A program made the translations under genes and the position numbers. This document shows, in pieces, positions 10,540-22,523 of a DNA stretch of 64,000 bases (positions are counted from its first letter, which is position 1; each line of letters begins with the position of its first letter). The stretch is from Siphonodentalium dalli (lineage: Eukaryota > Mollusca > Scaphopoda > Gadilida > Siphonodentaliidae). Location of the stretch: the NCBI GenBank assembly GCA_032622095.1, contig CP136065.1:97225343-97289342 (forward strand). Reading direction: 5' to 3'. Under the pieces are notes generated by a model. That model did not search any database. It had not been told where the DNA came from and saw nothing but the letters and a program-made list of their open reading frames with translations.

Positions 10540-12258
10540 AATTTTGAAAAATAAGAGTTTTATCGACAAAAATCGATTTTAACACGTTTTAAAGAAAAAA
10601 CATGTTCAGTATATAATTGCAAAACTGAATCCAATAATAGGACATTTTATTTGCTACCCAAAATACATAAGCCTTTGAGCTGTTGGACTAATCCATACAC
10701 ACCACCCGGACGCCCCATCATTAGTGGCGTGGGCTCGGAGTCGTACCACATTTCGGAGTTTATTGATTTCTATTTGAAACCAATTGCTACCCGCCATCCG
10801 AGCTATCTAAAAGACACGGAGGACTTCCTCATTAAATTGTCGAAAATTTAAGTTCCATCTTCTGCTTACCTAATTAGTCTCGACGTGGAATCTATGTATA
10901 CAAATATTGGAATCGATGCCGGATTAAAGTCAATTAAGAATGCATTTGATTTCCACCATGATCCCCATAGACCTGGAGATGAACTACTTCAATTATTAGA
11001 ACTTTCTCTTAAAGGGAATGACTTTGAATTTAATGGACGATATTATTTACAGGTCTCCGGCTGCAGTATGGGCAAGAAGTTTAGTCCTAATTTTGCCTCA
11101 ATTTTTGTTGCAGACTGGGAGAAAGGCGCCCTAGCCAAATCTGACAAACAACCATTAGCCTATTATAGATTCTTGGACGACATATTTATCATTTGGACTC
11201 ATGGTCTGGATGAGTTTAGGGTGTTCTTGGACATCTTGAACAGTCATGATGAATCAATCAAACTCAAAGAATCAATATCGCAAACCAGCATTGATTTCCT
11301 TGATTTAACAATATTTAAGGGCCCACAATTTACATCATGCAACATTTTAGATACAAAACTTTTTACGAAACCAACGGACTCTCACCAGCTTCTTCATCGT
11401 AAATCTTTCCATCCGCCAAAACTTTTCAATGGATTGATTAAATCTCAAATCATTCGATACCACCGGAACTGCACGAACAGAAGCGACCTAAATCAAGCTT
11501 GTTCAGTGCTGTTCCAGGCTTTACGTCCGCGCGGCTACTCTAGTAGATTACTGCGCCAAGTAAAGTCCGAAACTCTCAGAGAATTGGAATCGTTACGCCA
11601 TGACCCAACATCGACTGAGCCAACAAGGATACGGCACAATCGGCCGGTGTTGTGTAATGGTTCAGCCTCATTTTGTCACAAAAAACGATGTTACATCAAT
11701 ACAATGGGATATATCAATACTAGTAACACTTTCACCAGCGAACAAACACGCATATCGTATCAAATTCATAGCGAACTTAATTGTGATTCTAAAAATGTAA
11801 TTTACTTAATCACATGCAAAAAATGCCGTATACAATATGTTGGACAAACAAAAACCTCTCTCAAAGTTAGAATGTCTACTCATCTTTCCAGTGTTCGCAA
11901 AAAACTCGACATGCAAATTTCCGATCATTTCAACTTATCTAATCATGACATTAAATCCCATTTCAGCTTTCAGCCAATAGAACAGACACCAATTCTAGCC
12001 GACGAAGACCAAACCGATTCAATACGCCTAGAACGCGAAAATCATTGGATGGGCGTACTTAAAACATATCTTCCGTTCGGACTTAACATTGACTACAAAT
12101 GTGTTTCTCGAAATTTCTTGTGCTTTCCTCTGATCTACAATCGTAGAAATGTTGAAATCGCAAACATTTTCAGAAAACACTTTGCATTATTATACACTAA
12201 ATTGACCGAGCCTCTCGACAACGGGTTATTATTGCCTACAAGAAAAATCCCAGTTTGA
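10540..12258 (+). pseudogene. Penelope-like element: reverse transcriptase + GIY-YIG endonuclease
   Basis: An open frame from about 10,540 reads through RTFYLLPKIHK, PGRPIISG and SLDVESMYTN (fingers/palm), GCSMG, YRFLDDIFI (catalytic Asp pair), then a CxxxxxCHKKRC-type linker (near 11,680) and a GIY-YIG nuclease (NVIYLITCKKC...YVGQTKTSL, near 11,800). It ends at the TGA at 12,256-12,258. The only break is an in-frame TAA at 10,849-10,851 in the fingers; the N-terminal domain is missing. The RT + GIY-YIG fusion is diagnostic of EN-containing Penelope-like elements. Apart from the stop the frame is clean for over 450 codons, so this is a fairly young copy. Confidence 0.9.
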
Positions 12259-12530
12259 GAGATATGCTCGTTCGATCTAGACTCAGACATTGATTAACAC
12301 GCAGTTCAATTAGCTTTTTAGCAATTTCAACATCATTATCCTTTGTTTGTGCTCAACACAATATTTTATGTCAATTTCCGACACAATCTAACAAAATTTA
12401 GCTAGTTCCATAGAAATAATTACATAAGAAATCGGATAACCGACCTGTGCCAGTGCTCTCCACACTTTCCAAATATATATAAATATATATATTGTAACAC
12501 ATTTTCCATAAAATATTCTAACAATGCGTA
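12259..12530. other. Downstream flank of the Penelope-like element
   Basis: AT-rich, non-coding, possibly 3' UTR of the Penelope-like element. It contains TATATAAATATATATAT near 12,475. Nothing else is supported. Confidence 0.4.
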
Positions 12531-12786
12531 CACTGAAAAAAAAAACTTAGTTAAAAGTAACTAAGTTACCTTAGTCAGAACCCCCGTCTCAAAACTAACT
12601 AGCTTAGCTTAGTCAGAAATGACTAAGGTTGCCCTTAGTCATTTCTGACTAAGGCCTTAGACCTTAGTCAGAAATGACTAAGGGCAACCTTAGTCATTTC
12701 TGACTAAGCTAAGCTAGTTAGTTTTGAGACGGGGGTTCTGACTAAGGTAACTTAGTTACTTTTGACTAAGTTTTTGTTTTTCAGTG
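12531..12786. mobile_element. 256-bp palindromic MITE with TA target duplication
   Basis: Ends CACTGAAAAA and its complement TTTTTCAGTG, flanked on both sides by TA. Almost the whole element is one inverted repeat of about 120-bp arms meeting near 12,657, packed with TTAGTCAGAAATGACTAAG. A TA duplication suggests mobilisation by a Tc1/mariner-type transposase. It would fold into a long hairpin if transcribed. A further fragment of the same motif lies at 12,808-12,853. Confidence 0.85.
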
Positions 12787-12853
12787 TAGACATAACATAT
12801 AATATAAGGCCTTAGTCAGAAATGACTAAGGCCTTAGTCAGAAATAACTACGG

Positions 12854-13660
12854 CTTGACTATGTCATCACTGTATACATTAGTACATTTAATTGGACCTA
12901 ATTATTGGGGGTATCATAGCCCTGCAACCTCAGCTGAACATCGCAACTGCAGATTAAAATAACTGAAAATAATGACTTACAGGTATCAAAATAAATTTTA
13001 TTAACTATTAAAACAATGTTTCATCTTGAAAGAAAAATTTTCATCACAAAATACTAGTATGCATTGAATATACATTCAATATCTGACCAGTCGATAATTG
13101 TTTCAAATTGAAACAAAAATTTATGCTTACATTAAAATGATAACGAGCGACCAACATAGAAGATTAAATCGGAGGAAATGAAGAGTTTTTGTTTTAGAAG
13201 AAAAATTATATGATAAATATCTTCACCGCTATGTGTGGAACTGAGCGCTTGTATCAAGCCACGGTGGAGTTTCCGACACACATCGTGACTTGCCTTCAGG
13301 CTCGTCACAATAATTTCAGGAATACCGCCTTAACTTGATACAAGCGTGCATATCCATACACGCATAGCATAACCTCTATTTAACAAATGAATGTTTGTTT
13401 TCAGAAATGCATGCAATTATGAACGCTTTGTTGCGGTCACATTTTGAGTGAATCGCGAAAACAAACCTCGCAATAGTTGATTTAAATGTCACAATTTTGA
13501 GTGCAAAGTGTCACCATATTAAGGCGCAAACTATTGCAATAATATCACAAGCGACATGCTTATAAGCGTTTCCACTTGCGAAAATAGCATGCTTAATATA
13601 CCACTTCTTTTGACTGGTACTGTATACATCAACAACAACTATTTGGGATTGGTCCCTTCA
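12854..13660. other. Non-coding, with a short fold-back element
   Basis: No gene. At 13,229-13,370 an imperfect inverted repeat (CGCTTGTATCAAG near 13,246 and its complement near 13,340) looks like a small MITE relic. Confidence 0.5.
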
Positions 13661-13689
13661 AGACAACAGCAGATCCAATATTTAAACGT

Positions 13690-15480
13690 GTATCTGTGCG
13701 CAATGACTTGGCGAAATGTTCTCATGTAGTCGCACATTTTCCATGAAATATCAGTGAATCAGCCGAAGGTAGTTTGATAAGAACATCCAACCAATAATAG
13801 TGTACTCCTGGTAAATTGTCGTGATACCGGTAACTTGACGATAACATGGCGAACAATGACAATGTCTCATATCCACACGTTTCAATGAACAATGATGAAC
13901 ACAGGATGAATTGGTCGGGGTCATTGTAAAGTTGGAATTGTAGATATGTGATCATCCATCACGACACAGCATCGGTTTCATTGTTGTTTGTCTATTTGTT
14001 GACATTGAAGCTCGTGTGAGTTACACTGGTGCGCACATATCAGTACTAGTACACGTATGTCCTCTCTTGTAGTTGTACATGCATGTCGATCATATTGATG
14101 TGCTCTGAAAGAATTAGATTCTGAACAAGTACTGTCATGAACTGCATTTTCAACATTATAATATTAATAGCTGCTCGTTGAGTCGTTGTTATTATTGTCA
14201 CTATTGCTTGACATCGAAACTTGTGTTCATCTGAATGAAGTCAGACCATTGATTCGATTGAATGGATCATATCATGATTCATCGATTAATTGGCATGCAT
14301 CTCTGCTCTCGATGAATTTAGTGGAAATTGTCAATGATTAATAAGCCTTTTTTTCGCAGAATTTAAACTTGTCCGGTTATCAAAGGAACCGAAATCAGAC
14401 CGTCTTTAACAATTGTCCGCAATCGAACAGGTAACAGCCTCGATCACCAAGCCGGAATGAACATCAAGTTCAAGTTAGAGTGCTCGTCCACACTGAATGC
14501 CACTGCGAAAAACGTTCACCACACCGTGTGTACTGTACTGTGTACATGTAACCTTGAAGGAGTCATCAGTCACACATCTAATTTTGGCAGCAAATATTTC
14601 AGGCGCCGTTCTTTCACATGTAGAATAAAGATTCAAACCATTATTGACAAATTGTCCACTTGTTGAATGAAAACAGAGCTCTGACTCTGAGTCTGAACAA
14701 TACACGATGAACGGTTTCGCAGATTATTTTCATAACTTCTCTTTTATCCTGATTTTATCCGCTCTCTAAATACGCCATGGTTGTTATTTATGTAATATGT
14801 CGTCTCTTTTAGTTCGTTCGACGCCAATATCACGTCTAAATCACTCTGATTTTAGTGATTAAAATGTCGGCCACAAAATGGAGAAACAATAATTTGAGTT
14901 AAAATTACGTACTCGCCATATACGTACCGACCCGATTAACACAGCATGAATGCGATATTATATATATAATATACATTGTTTGTTGTCTATTTGTTGACAT
15001 TGAAGCGTGTGAGTTACACTGGTGCGCACAGTGCAGTACTAGTACACGTATATCCTCTTTTGTAGTTGTACATGCATATAAAATGTACACTGAAAAAAAA
15101 CTTAGTCATAGCCTTAGTCATTATGTTACTTTTGGCTAAGTTAGTCAAAAATAACTGAGTTACGGGTTGACTAAGGCTATGACTAAGTTTTTTTTTTTGA
15201 CGAAAATATTAACCTAAGTAACTAAGAATTAGTAAGATGTGACTAAGGTCAAACTTAGTTACTTTTGGCTAAGTTAGTCAAAGATATCCTATCCATCGAA
15301 ACAATTTTTCATTATCACTCTTGGTTAAAGCCAATTGGCGGTTTGCGTTCACTTGTGCAAAACATTGAAAAAAGCAGTTATACTGTATGGAGCAGATTAA
15401 GATTCAGTTATACTGTATGGAGTCATTGCCGTGTATAATATGTCGCCGATAAGTATACTATTGAGTTTTGCCGGCATGAC
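13690..15480 (+). repeat. Dispersed repeat block, related to 54,360-55,530
   Basis: Several collinear stretches match 54,360-55,530 in the same orientation, for example GATAAGAACATCCAACCAAT, GATAACATGGCGAA, TATCCTCT and CTGTATGGAGTCATTGCCG. This is a decayed interspersed repeat or segmental duplication of at least 1.2 kb. It is longer here because of the MITE insertion at 15,088. No coding capacity was recognised. Confidence 0.65.
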
Positions 15481-15622
15481 TGAATCACAAAAATATCAAC
15501 CTTAGTAACTAAGAATTAGTAAGATGTGACTAAGGTAAAACTTAGTTACTTTTGGCTAAGTTAGTCAAAAATAACTAAGTTACGGGTTGACTAAGGCTAT
15601 GACTAAGTTTTTTTTTTCAGTG
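15088..15622. mobile_element. Compound CACTGAAAA MITE (535 bp) with TA target duplication
   Basis: Outer ends CACTGAAAAAAAACTTAG and the complement, flanked by TA. The left 113 bp is already a near-complete palindromic element. The two outer parts share an approximately 100-bp GACTAAG-rich sequence, but 15,300-15,490 is host sequence also found in the paralogous block at 55,400-55,510. So this is probably two MITE insertions (or one duplicated) bracketing host DNA. Confidence 0.65.
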
Positions 15623-15624
15623 TA

Positions 15625-16178
15625 TATATACGTGTCTGCTCTCGTTCATAAACTTGATTTATGGTCGCTTTGTAACATCCAATGCTAACACTATTATATA
15701 TTTAAACAATATGCATGTTCTTGAATGTTTTAAACATTTACATAGTTTTTCCTGGATTCGAAATATCACACTGTCTCACAGTCTCTACCAAAATCGTTTC
15801 TTGGCTCACCTGAAACCAATCATTGGGTGGCGATGCGGGAGAGCTAATAGGGAGGGTTCGCATCTCACGGATAGAGTAACGACCAGTCTGTTTAAAAAGC
15901 CTACGAACATTTTACAATATTAACGTCTCTGGATATCTCATTCATAATCAGTTACTGAATTGATGGGATTCCCGCCATTTCATTGGATACTGGCGAAGCA
16001 CGCGCGTGATTTCATTGGGTAATGGCATAGCAGATCAGAGATCAATGGTATGTTGGCATGGTTTCCACGAATTGTCAAACTCAACTATTGTTGGAAAACT
16101 GATTACAGGCGATATATCCATAACTAAGTTTACTCATCGCAATATAGGTGTCATCATCATTGAGTTTTCATTAGCCAA
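15625..16178. other. No gene seen
   Basis: A short open frame at 15,654-15,923 has no recognisable features. GGTTCGCATC near 15,857 resembles a tRNA B box, but no A box or SINE body accompanies it. Confidence 0.4.
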
Positions 16179-16972
16179 CTAGCAGTGTTACCCGGCGTTG
16201 CCCAGGTTAAAGTGATGTGAAACCATCGGTGGATATTTGGTGGGAATAGAGAATACTCTTGCTCTCAAAGTGTTACACGTATTCTCATAAATTGTATATC
16301 CAAATGTCATCACAAAACATGATTCTTACACATGGAATATAAGTAGTGGCTCACCTTGTCAGGTCGGAGCGATTATCATTTTGTTTATCGCGTTTAATCC
16401 GTCCCACCAATAAAGAAGTATTTATTTATTTACAACTGCGTATACTTCAGACGTTATAGCATGAAACATGAACACCATAAACACATTAGTTCGAAAAATA
16501 AAAGACGACAATTGTGTTTTACACAGAGATGTATCAATCAATCAATCTAGTTTATCATATCTTCATGAAGATACAGATGTTTTAAAGATATGTCCAGGTG
16601 CTCCTCTGTTATGGTGCTATGTACTGGCTAATCATTTTCAGTTTAAAAGAAATGATGTTATGCACGTGTAGCAGTTACATGTGCCCGACACAGCAAGAGT
16701 TTCAGTTGTTTATGTTAGGCGATGAGTCTGTTCTAAACAAATAAAGAAATCCTCTGTATCGGGCAGATATACCCTTGTCAGATGTCACTATTGAAGGATC
16801 CTGAAAAGTCATGAGCTACGGTCTGCGTTTTCCTTTATCTCAGAAGTAACCATATTTGACTGCACACTGTGACCACTATTGTTGAACAGGCCTGCTCTAC
16901 ATTTCCATTCTCTTGGCAATTGTAACTTTTTTTGTGGAAACTATATTGAATGGGACAGACTCAATCGTGTTA
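16179..16972 (-). mobile_element. Non-autonomous Helitron, reverse orientation (copy 2)
   Basis: Homologous along its length to 6,840-7,656, with the same 3' end (hairpin, then CTAG at 16,182-16,179 on the minus strand). It ends ...GTGTTAT followed by AATATATAC. The first copy is interrupted at the same A/T step by Helitron A, so this copy serves as the unoccupied version of that insertion site. Confidence 0.65.
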
Positions 16973-18670
16973 TAATATATACATGAGCCATTCTAATAAC
17001 CATTTGTCGTGATTGTGAAATTGGAATGCCAAAAACTCCTTAGAACGACATGGAGGTGACCTGGGATATGACTATATATTAACTTTGTTGACTATCGGCG
17101 AATTGAACAATCTTATAAATGCTAGTGAATCTCCTCTCGCCATCCATGACTCAAACGACCCCAAATGTGATTTAATTCATCATATCATTAGAGAAGAACG
17201 TACATGAATTTGGTGGAATCAGTGCTAAATATATTTGTATCAACTTTGGTGCAACTCCCTTCATGCATGACTTGAACAGCGCCACTTTTGTCATATTTAA
17301 ACCACGTCTATTAGACTCATTCATGCATTATATAATGGAGATGATTATATATATAAGCTTGGTGGTAATCGGCAACTAAACAAATTCTTATCATAGTTAT
17401 TACCCCCCCCCCCCAATCTCTCACCCAAACGGCACCAATTTCGGGTCTTTAAATCACACGTGTTTATTACTGGTATCACGGAGAAGAATAATATATCAAT
17501 TTCGTCGAAATCTGCGCTAAAAATAGCCCCTCCCTTGACACAAACAACGTCACTTTAGAAAATTTTAACCCGCACCATTATCTTACTCGCAAAAAGTTAC
17601 CCCTGTTAGACCGCCTTGGTGCCATCTCGATTGTACCCTTAAAGTTATATATAGAACACAGACAAATATTCGCAAATATTTGATTCATTGTATCATTTGA
17701 GAAGAACGTGTATGAGTTTGATGGTAATTGGCACTAAACATCTTGCTGACCCTCCCGTCCCTATTTCGGACTCAAGCTGCGCAACTTTTGACATCATTAA
17801 ACCACACACTTAGACTCATTATAGAGATGAATATATATAAAATTTATGAAAATTGGCGAGTATACAAATTCGTATCAAATTTAGGGCCACCATTGCACAT
17901 CTCTCACCCAAAAGGCACCAATTTGGCGCATTTAAACCACGCGTTTAGATTATTCTTATCACGGAGAAGAATATGTATCAATCAGGTGGAAATCGGCGCT
18001 AAACATATTGTTTATCAATGTTTGTATCCCTCTCACCCTCCAGGTACCCCTGACTCGAATGGCCCCACTTTTGACATCTTTAAACCACACAATTAGACTC
18101 CTGCTATCATGGAGATTATTATTTGTAAGTTTGGTGCTAATCCGCGACTGAACAATTTTTTATCAAATTTAGTGCCCACCCCACAGCACCAATGTGACGT
18201 CTTTAAAATCACACGATTATATTTCTCATATCATGGATAAGAATGTGTATCAATTTGGTGGAAATTGGCGCTAAAAATATTGTGTATCAATTTTGGTTCC
18301 CCTTTCCCCTTCAGTGCACCCCTGACTCGAATGATGCCACTTTTGACAGCTTTAACCCACGTCATTATACACCTCATACCATGGGAATGAATTTGTATAA
18401 GTTTCGATGCAATCGGCGACTAAACCAATTCTTATCAGATTTAGTACCCACCCACCGCCCCCCCCCCCACAATCTCTCATCCCAAAGACACCAATTTGGC
18501 GTCATTAAATCACACAATAAGATTCATTGTATCAAGTTCTCAGAAGAATGTGCATCAATTTGGTGGAATTCGGCGCTAAAATTATTTTGATCAATTTGGT
18601 GCCACTCTCCCCTTCTGGGCATCCCTGACGCGAATGGCGCGACTTTTGACAAATTTAAACCACACCATTA

Positions 18671-20129
18671 GGCCCGTTCCAAACGACCGAATTTTGTCGA
18701 CTCGAATCTAATTGTATTAAATCCGTCGGTGATGCGATTGCGGTCAATTTTGTTTCAGACGGACGCATCTTCGTCGCGTCGAATCTAATACATCGGTCGA
18801 TTTATTTAAAGGTGCAGCCCGGTTACCGTCACAAAATGGTGACGCGTAGATATAGAGGCCTATATAACCGGTATATTATACATATATACTAAAATGCAGT
18901 ACAAATTATTTATATGTATGTGCGTGATTGCAGTGCGACTATATTTGTACATGTATATGAGGATGTATATAGTATATATAGGTATATAATAGGCGCTACA
19001 AATAAATGTTATATGTGCAACCAATTGTCATGCATGTGTATACCATGCATGTAAATACCGGTATACATGAATTATTATAAATCAGAGACTACCACCCCTA
19101 CCCCTTATAATAAGGAATACCGGTATATATGAATTACTATAAATCAGAGGCTATACCACCCCTACCACTTATCATAAGTAATGCATAAATAAATTATTAA
19201 AAATCAGTGGTAGCACCCCTACCCCTTATATAGTACTACTATACATCAGAGACTATCACCCCTAGCTATCCATTACAAAAAGAATTACCGGTTTATATGA
19301 ATTATTATAAATCAGAGACTACTGCCCCTACCCCTAAAAATAAGGAATACCGGTATATATGAATTACTATAAATCTATAAATCACAGGCTACCACCCTCT
19401 ATCCCTTATAATAAGGAATATTGGTATATATGAATTACTATAAATCAGAGGCTATACCACCCCTACCCTTTATCATAAGTAATGCCGGTATATATGAATT
19501 ATTATAAATCAGTGGTAGCACCCCTACCCCTAATAATACGTAATGGCCGGCATAAAAATCAGAGACTAACACCCCTAACTATTCCTTACAATAAGAAATA
19601 CCGGTTTATATGAATTATTATAAATCAGTTGCTACCACCCCTACCCCTTATACCGGTATATATGAATTATTATAAATCAGTGATACCATACCCATTATAA
19701 GATGTGAGTCAGTGAGAAATCAAAATACCAGAATACCTAAGCAATGCTTAGATATAGCATATATATAATCTCTCTCTTTTTAATAAAGAGAATGTGCGAC
19801 AAATGACGTCATGTGGGTATTTCCGCAGATAATGGGAACTCCCTCATTATTATATCATTATCATATCATTTGCATTCGATACTACGGCAGCTTTCGGCTT
19901 TTTGGTAACATGTATTAGATTCGAGTCGTCAAAAATCCGTCGTTTGAAACCAAGACGGATTTCAGACGCATCACCGACGAAGATTCGTCTGAATTGGACG
20001 GAGATTCGTCTGTGGTGCGTCTGATACGGATCTAATTGTTTTAAAACGTCGCATTTTTGACGCATTTAATACAATTGTAGGTCTGGTATTAGATTCGAGT
20101 CGACAAAATTCCGTCGTTTGGAACGGGCC
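18671..20129. mobile_element. Harbinger-like non-autonomous DNA transposon (1.46 kb)
   Basis: Inverted ends GGCCCGTTCCAAACGACC and GGTCGTTTGGAACGGGCC type, about 40 bp long with small differences, bracket the block. The flanks are TTA and TCA, which could be a mutated 3-bp TWA duplication as in PIF/Harbinger. The insertion splits the surrounding satellite, which resumes at 20,130. The interior has GTCTGA/GACG-rich subterminal inverted motifs and a minisatellite. No transposase is present. Confidence 0.55.
19060..19690 (+). repeat. About 60-bp minisatellite inside the Harbinger-like element
   Basis: ACCGGTATATATGAATTA...AAATCAG...CACCCCTACCCCTTAT recurs about ten times with spacing of roughly 55-70 bp and variable truncation. 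It includes many ACCGGT palindromes. Confidence 0.8.
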
Positions 20130-20713
20130 TCAGATTCCTCATATTATGGGGATGATTATATATAAGTTTGGTGGCAATCGGCGACAAATTTTTTTCTGCC
20201 CCTCCCCCTTTTCTGCCCCTGACAACAACGGCGTCACTTTAAAAAATTCTAACCCTCGCCATTATCTTTCTCGTAAAAAGTTATCCATATTAGACCCCTT
20301 TTGTGTCATCTAGGTGGTCCCCTGTGAATTTCTATAGAACACAGACAGACAGACAGACAGACATTCGCAAATATAGATATAAATAGAAGATAGATAGAAG
20401 ATTTGGCGGCAATCGGCGAAAATTCTAACCCTAGCCATTATCTTTCTCGTAAAAAGTTACCCCTATTAGACCCCTTTTGTGTCATCTAGGTGGTCCCTGT
20501 GAATTTCTATAGAACACAGACAGACAGACAGACATTCGCAAATATAGATATAGATTACGATATTCGTGACTGATTATTCTTTCGCATCTTGTTGTATTTA
20601 TAACTAGTTCTAAATACTACGATTCTCACAAACATTTACTACGCCAGGAATGCACTCCATATTTGGAAATGGTTTATTACGTCATGTTGAGAATGCCGCA
20701 TCGTTGTAGAACG

Positions 20714-20870
20714 ACTAGCATCACCAAATTCACCCTCTGAGGACCTCATTCTGCTTACACCTCAGCAGAATGAGGTTCACAGAGGGTGAATTTGGTGATG
20801 CTAGCCCGCTATGCGGGGTAGCATCACTAAATTCACCCTCTGGGAACCTCATTCTTCAAATGACAGACAC
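20714..20870. repeat. Perfect hairpin MITE plus an extra arm
   Basis: A 40-bp arm at 20,714-20,753 (CTAGCATCACCAAATTC...) is matched by its complement at 20,764-20,804 with a loop of about 10 nt. A third copy of the arm follows at 20,815-20,862, separated by CCCGCTATGCGGGG, itself a hairpin. It is probably a fold-back element with one arm duplicated. Confidence 0.8.
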
Positions 20871-20885
20871 ACTATTTCAAGGCTT

Positions 20886-21318
20886 GTACTCAATCCGATC
20901 AGACGTTCCTAAATTACTATTTCTTTGGCTTCGGTGGTAACAAATATTTGAGTCGAGTCGACGAATCCAAACATCAAAGCTCAGAGTGATCAGATATCGG
21001 TTTTTGAAGTTTGTTAATTCCTCGAAATGTGGCCCAGAAACAAGTGGTCAAACGGACAAATTGCGGATGAAGATGGATAGCTCTAAAATCATGTGGTTAT
21101 TATTACCACTTGATTTTCGTGTTATCCATCTTCATCCGCAATTTGTCCGTTTGGCCACGTGTTTTTGGGCCACATCTCGAGAAACTAACAAATTTCAAAA
21201 AATCGATATCTAATCACTCTGAGCTTTAATGGGTGTGTTCCTCGACTCGAATCAGATACTTTTTACCATCGAAGCCAAAGAAATAGTAATTTAGGAGCGT
21301 CTGATCGGATTGAGTACT
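20886..21318. mobile_element. Fold-back element with about 200-bp arms
   Basis: Left arm 20,886-21,085 (GTACTCAATCCGATCAGACG...) and right arm 21,120-21,318 are inverted copies with scattered mismatches around a spacer of about 35 bp. The 75-codon open frame here spans the palindrome and is not a gene. No clear target duplication was seen. Confidence 0.75.
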
Positions 21319-21995
21319 TTTAAGGTCATTGAATATTCGCCCTGTGTGACATAACTACACGTGCGCCATTATATTCCCACAACCTGACTCAAGCTTAATA
21401 GGACGTATAGCACTAATGGTATATTATACCCGTGCTGTATACGCACAGTAGAACCCAAACTCGAATAGCAGTGCTCGGTTCCTTACATAAACCTCACACA
21501 TCTTAATCACAGCCCAGACCTTCACACAATGAAGTCGGCCCCCAAATATGGTCAAAGGGAATGACAATAACCGCAGAGCCAATACAGATGTGTATTATAC
21601 CAAATATCTCATATACTATTCACACCAAATAACATATACGTAACAACAACACCGTGATACATTATGCCTCTCTTTTATTCATTTCAGCTTGAGGTTCTTA
21701 TACATGTGAATGAATGCTTTATTTCTCAGGCATTCTAAATGGGACATGAGACAATCACAACAATGTTCGAGCATCACCTATCATTCGGGTCATTCAGTGC
21801 GCGACTTAGTTGTATACATCGATTGTGTAACGCCTTATACTTCATACATTAAAGAATGGCATCCATATCTGTGTGTCATTATTCCATCACACTTGGACGA
21901 TCCACATTATTAAGCACAACGTGTTCATCAAACTTCCATTGACCAACTGAGGACAGTTGTCCGAATCTTGACAAGTGAAGGCTGTGTGATACACC
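21319..21995. other. No gene seen
   Basis: Short open frames lack recognisable features and there is no repeat structure. This is simple flanking DNA between two small elements. Confidence 0.4.
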
Positions 21996-22000
21996 ACAAT

Positions 22001-22523
22001 CACTCCTGGTCAAGTGGTCCTGCTAATGTGCTATGATGCTGTTGGGTCCTGCTGAATTGCTATGATGCTGTTAGGGCAAACTGACTCTGTTAACAAAAAG
22101 TACCGTTATATTTTTTTAATTTGTCTTTTTCGCAGTGTTCCAATAATCTGAACATATACAAGAAAAGCCATTATGCGTATCAATCATTCAAAAATATATT
22201 TATTGCCAAACATTTTTTAATAGCGGTTGTATTAGGTGTTGAAAATCGACTATATTCAAGATGGCTATTCGCGTCGTTTTACAAGCACCACCAGCCCAGG
22301 CATTATTATATATTTTTAAAATAAATATGTTCTTGAATGTTTCATACACACACTCGTTTTTTTCTCAAATCGCTAGGGTTAGTAAAACACCGCGAAAATG
22401 ACAACTTTAGAAAAAATAACGGTACTTTTTCGTAATGGCATCATTTTGCCCTACCAAAATCATAGCAATTCAGCAGGACAACCAGCATCATATAATATTA
22501 GCAGGACCACTTGACCAGGGGTG
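22001..22523. mobile_element. 523-bp DNA transposon with 5-bp duplication ACAAT
   Basis: Ends are CACTCCTGGTCAAGTGG on the left and the complement of CACCCCTGGTCAAGTGG on the right. The inverted ends continue for about 115 bp with mismatches. ACAAT lies directly outside both ends (21,996-22,000 and 22,524-22,528). CAC...GTG termini with a 5-bp duplication recall Transib-type elements, but only the first three bases fit well. No coding sequence is present. Confidence 0.7.

Larger units (their letters stand above)
17080..20560 (+). repeat. Degenerate dimeric satellite array
   Basis: Alternating half-units of about 135-150 bp make a period of roughly 270-290 bp. One half contains GGCGACTAAAC...TTATCA and CCCAATCTCTCACCC, the other GGTGGAAATCGGCGCTAAA and CCCCTGACTCGAATGG. 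Units are seen from 17,080 to 18,670 and again at 20,130-20,560 after the inserted element. The tail contains a duplicated segment with CAGACAGACAGACATTCGC (20,341 and 20,517). Copies are strongly diverged, so the array is old. Confidence 0.75.

Noticed and set aside
15795-15880. Possible tRNA or SINE from a B-box-like GGTTCGCATC
   Set aside because: No A box at the right distance, no cloverleaf and no SINE body or tail.
16468-16671. 67-codon open frame (and its relative at 7,279) as a captured host gene in the reverse Helitron
   Set aside because: The shared peptide is short, broken differently in each copy and matches nothing I recognise.
20886-21318. 75-codon open frame with a mirrored peptide
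   Set aside because: It lies across a fold-back palindrome.
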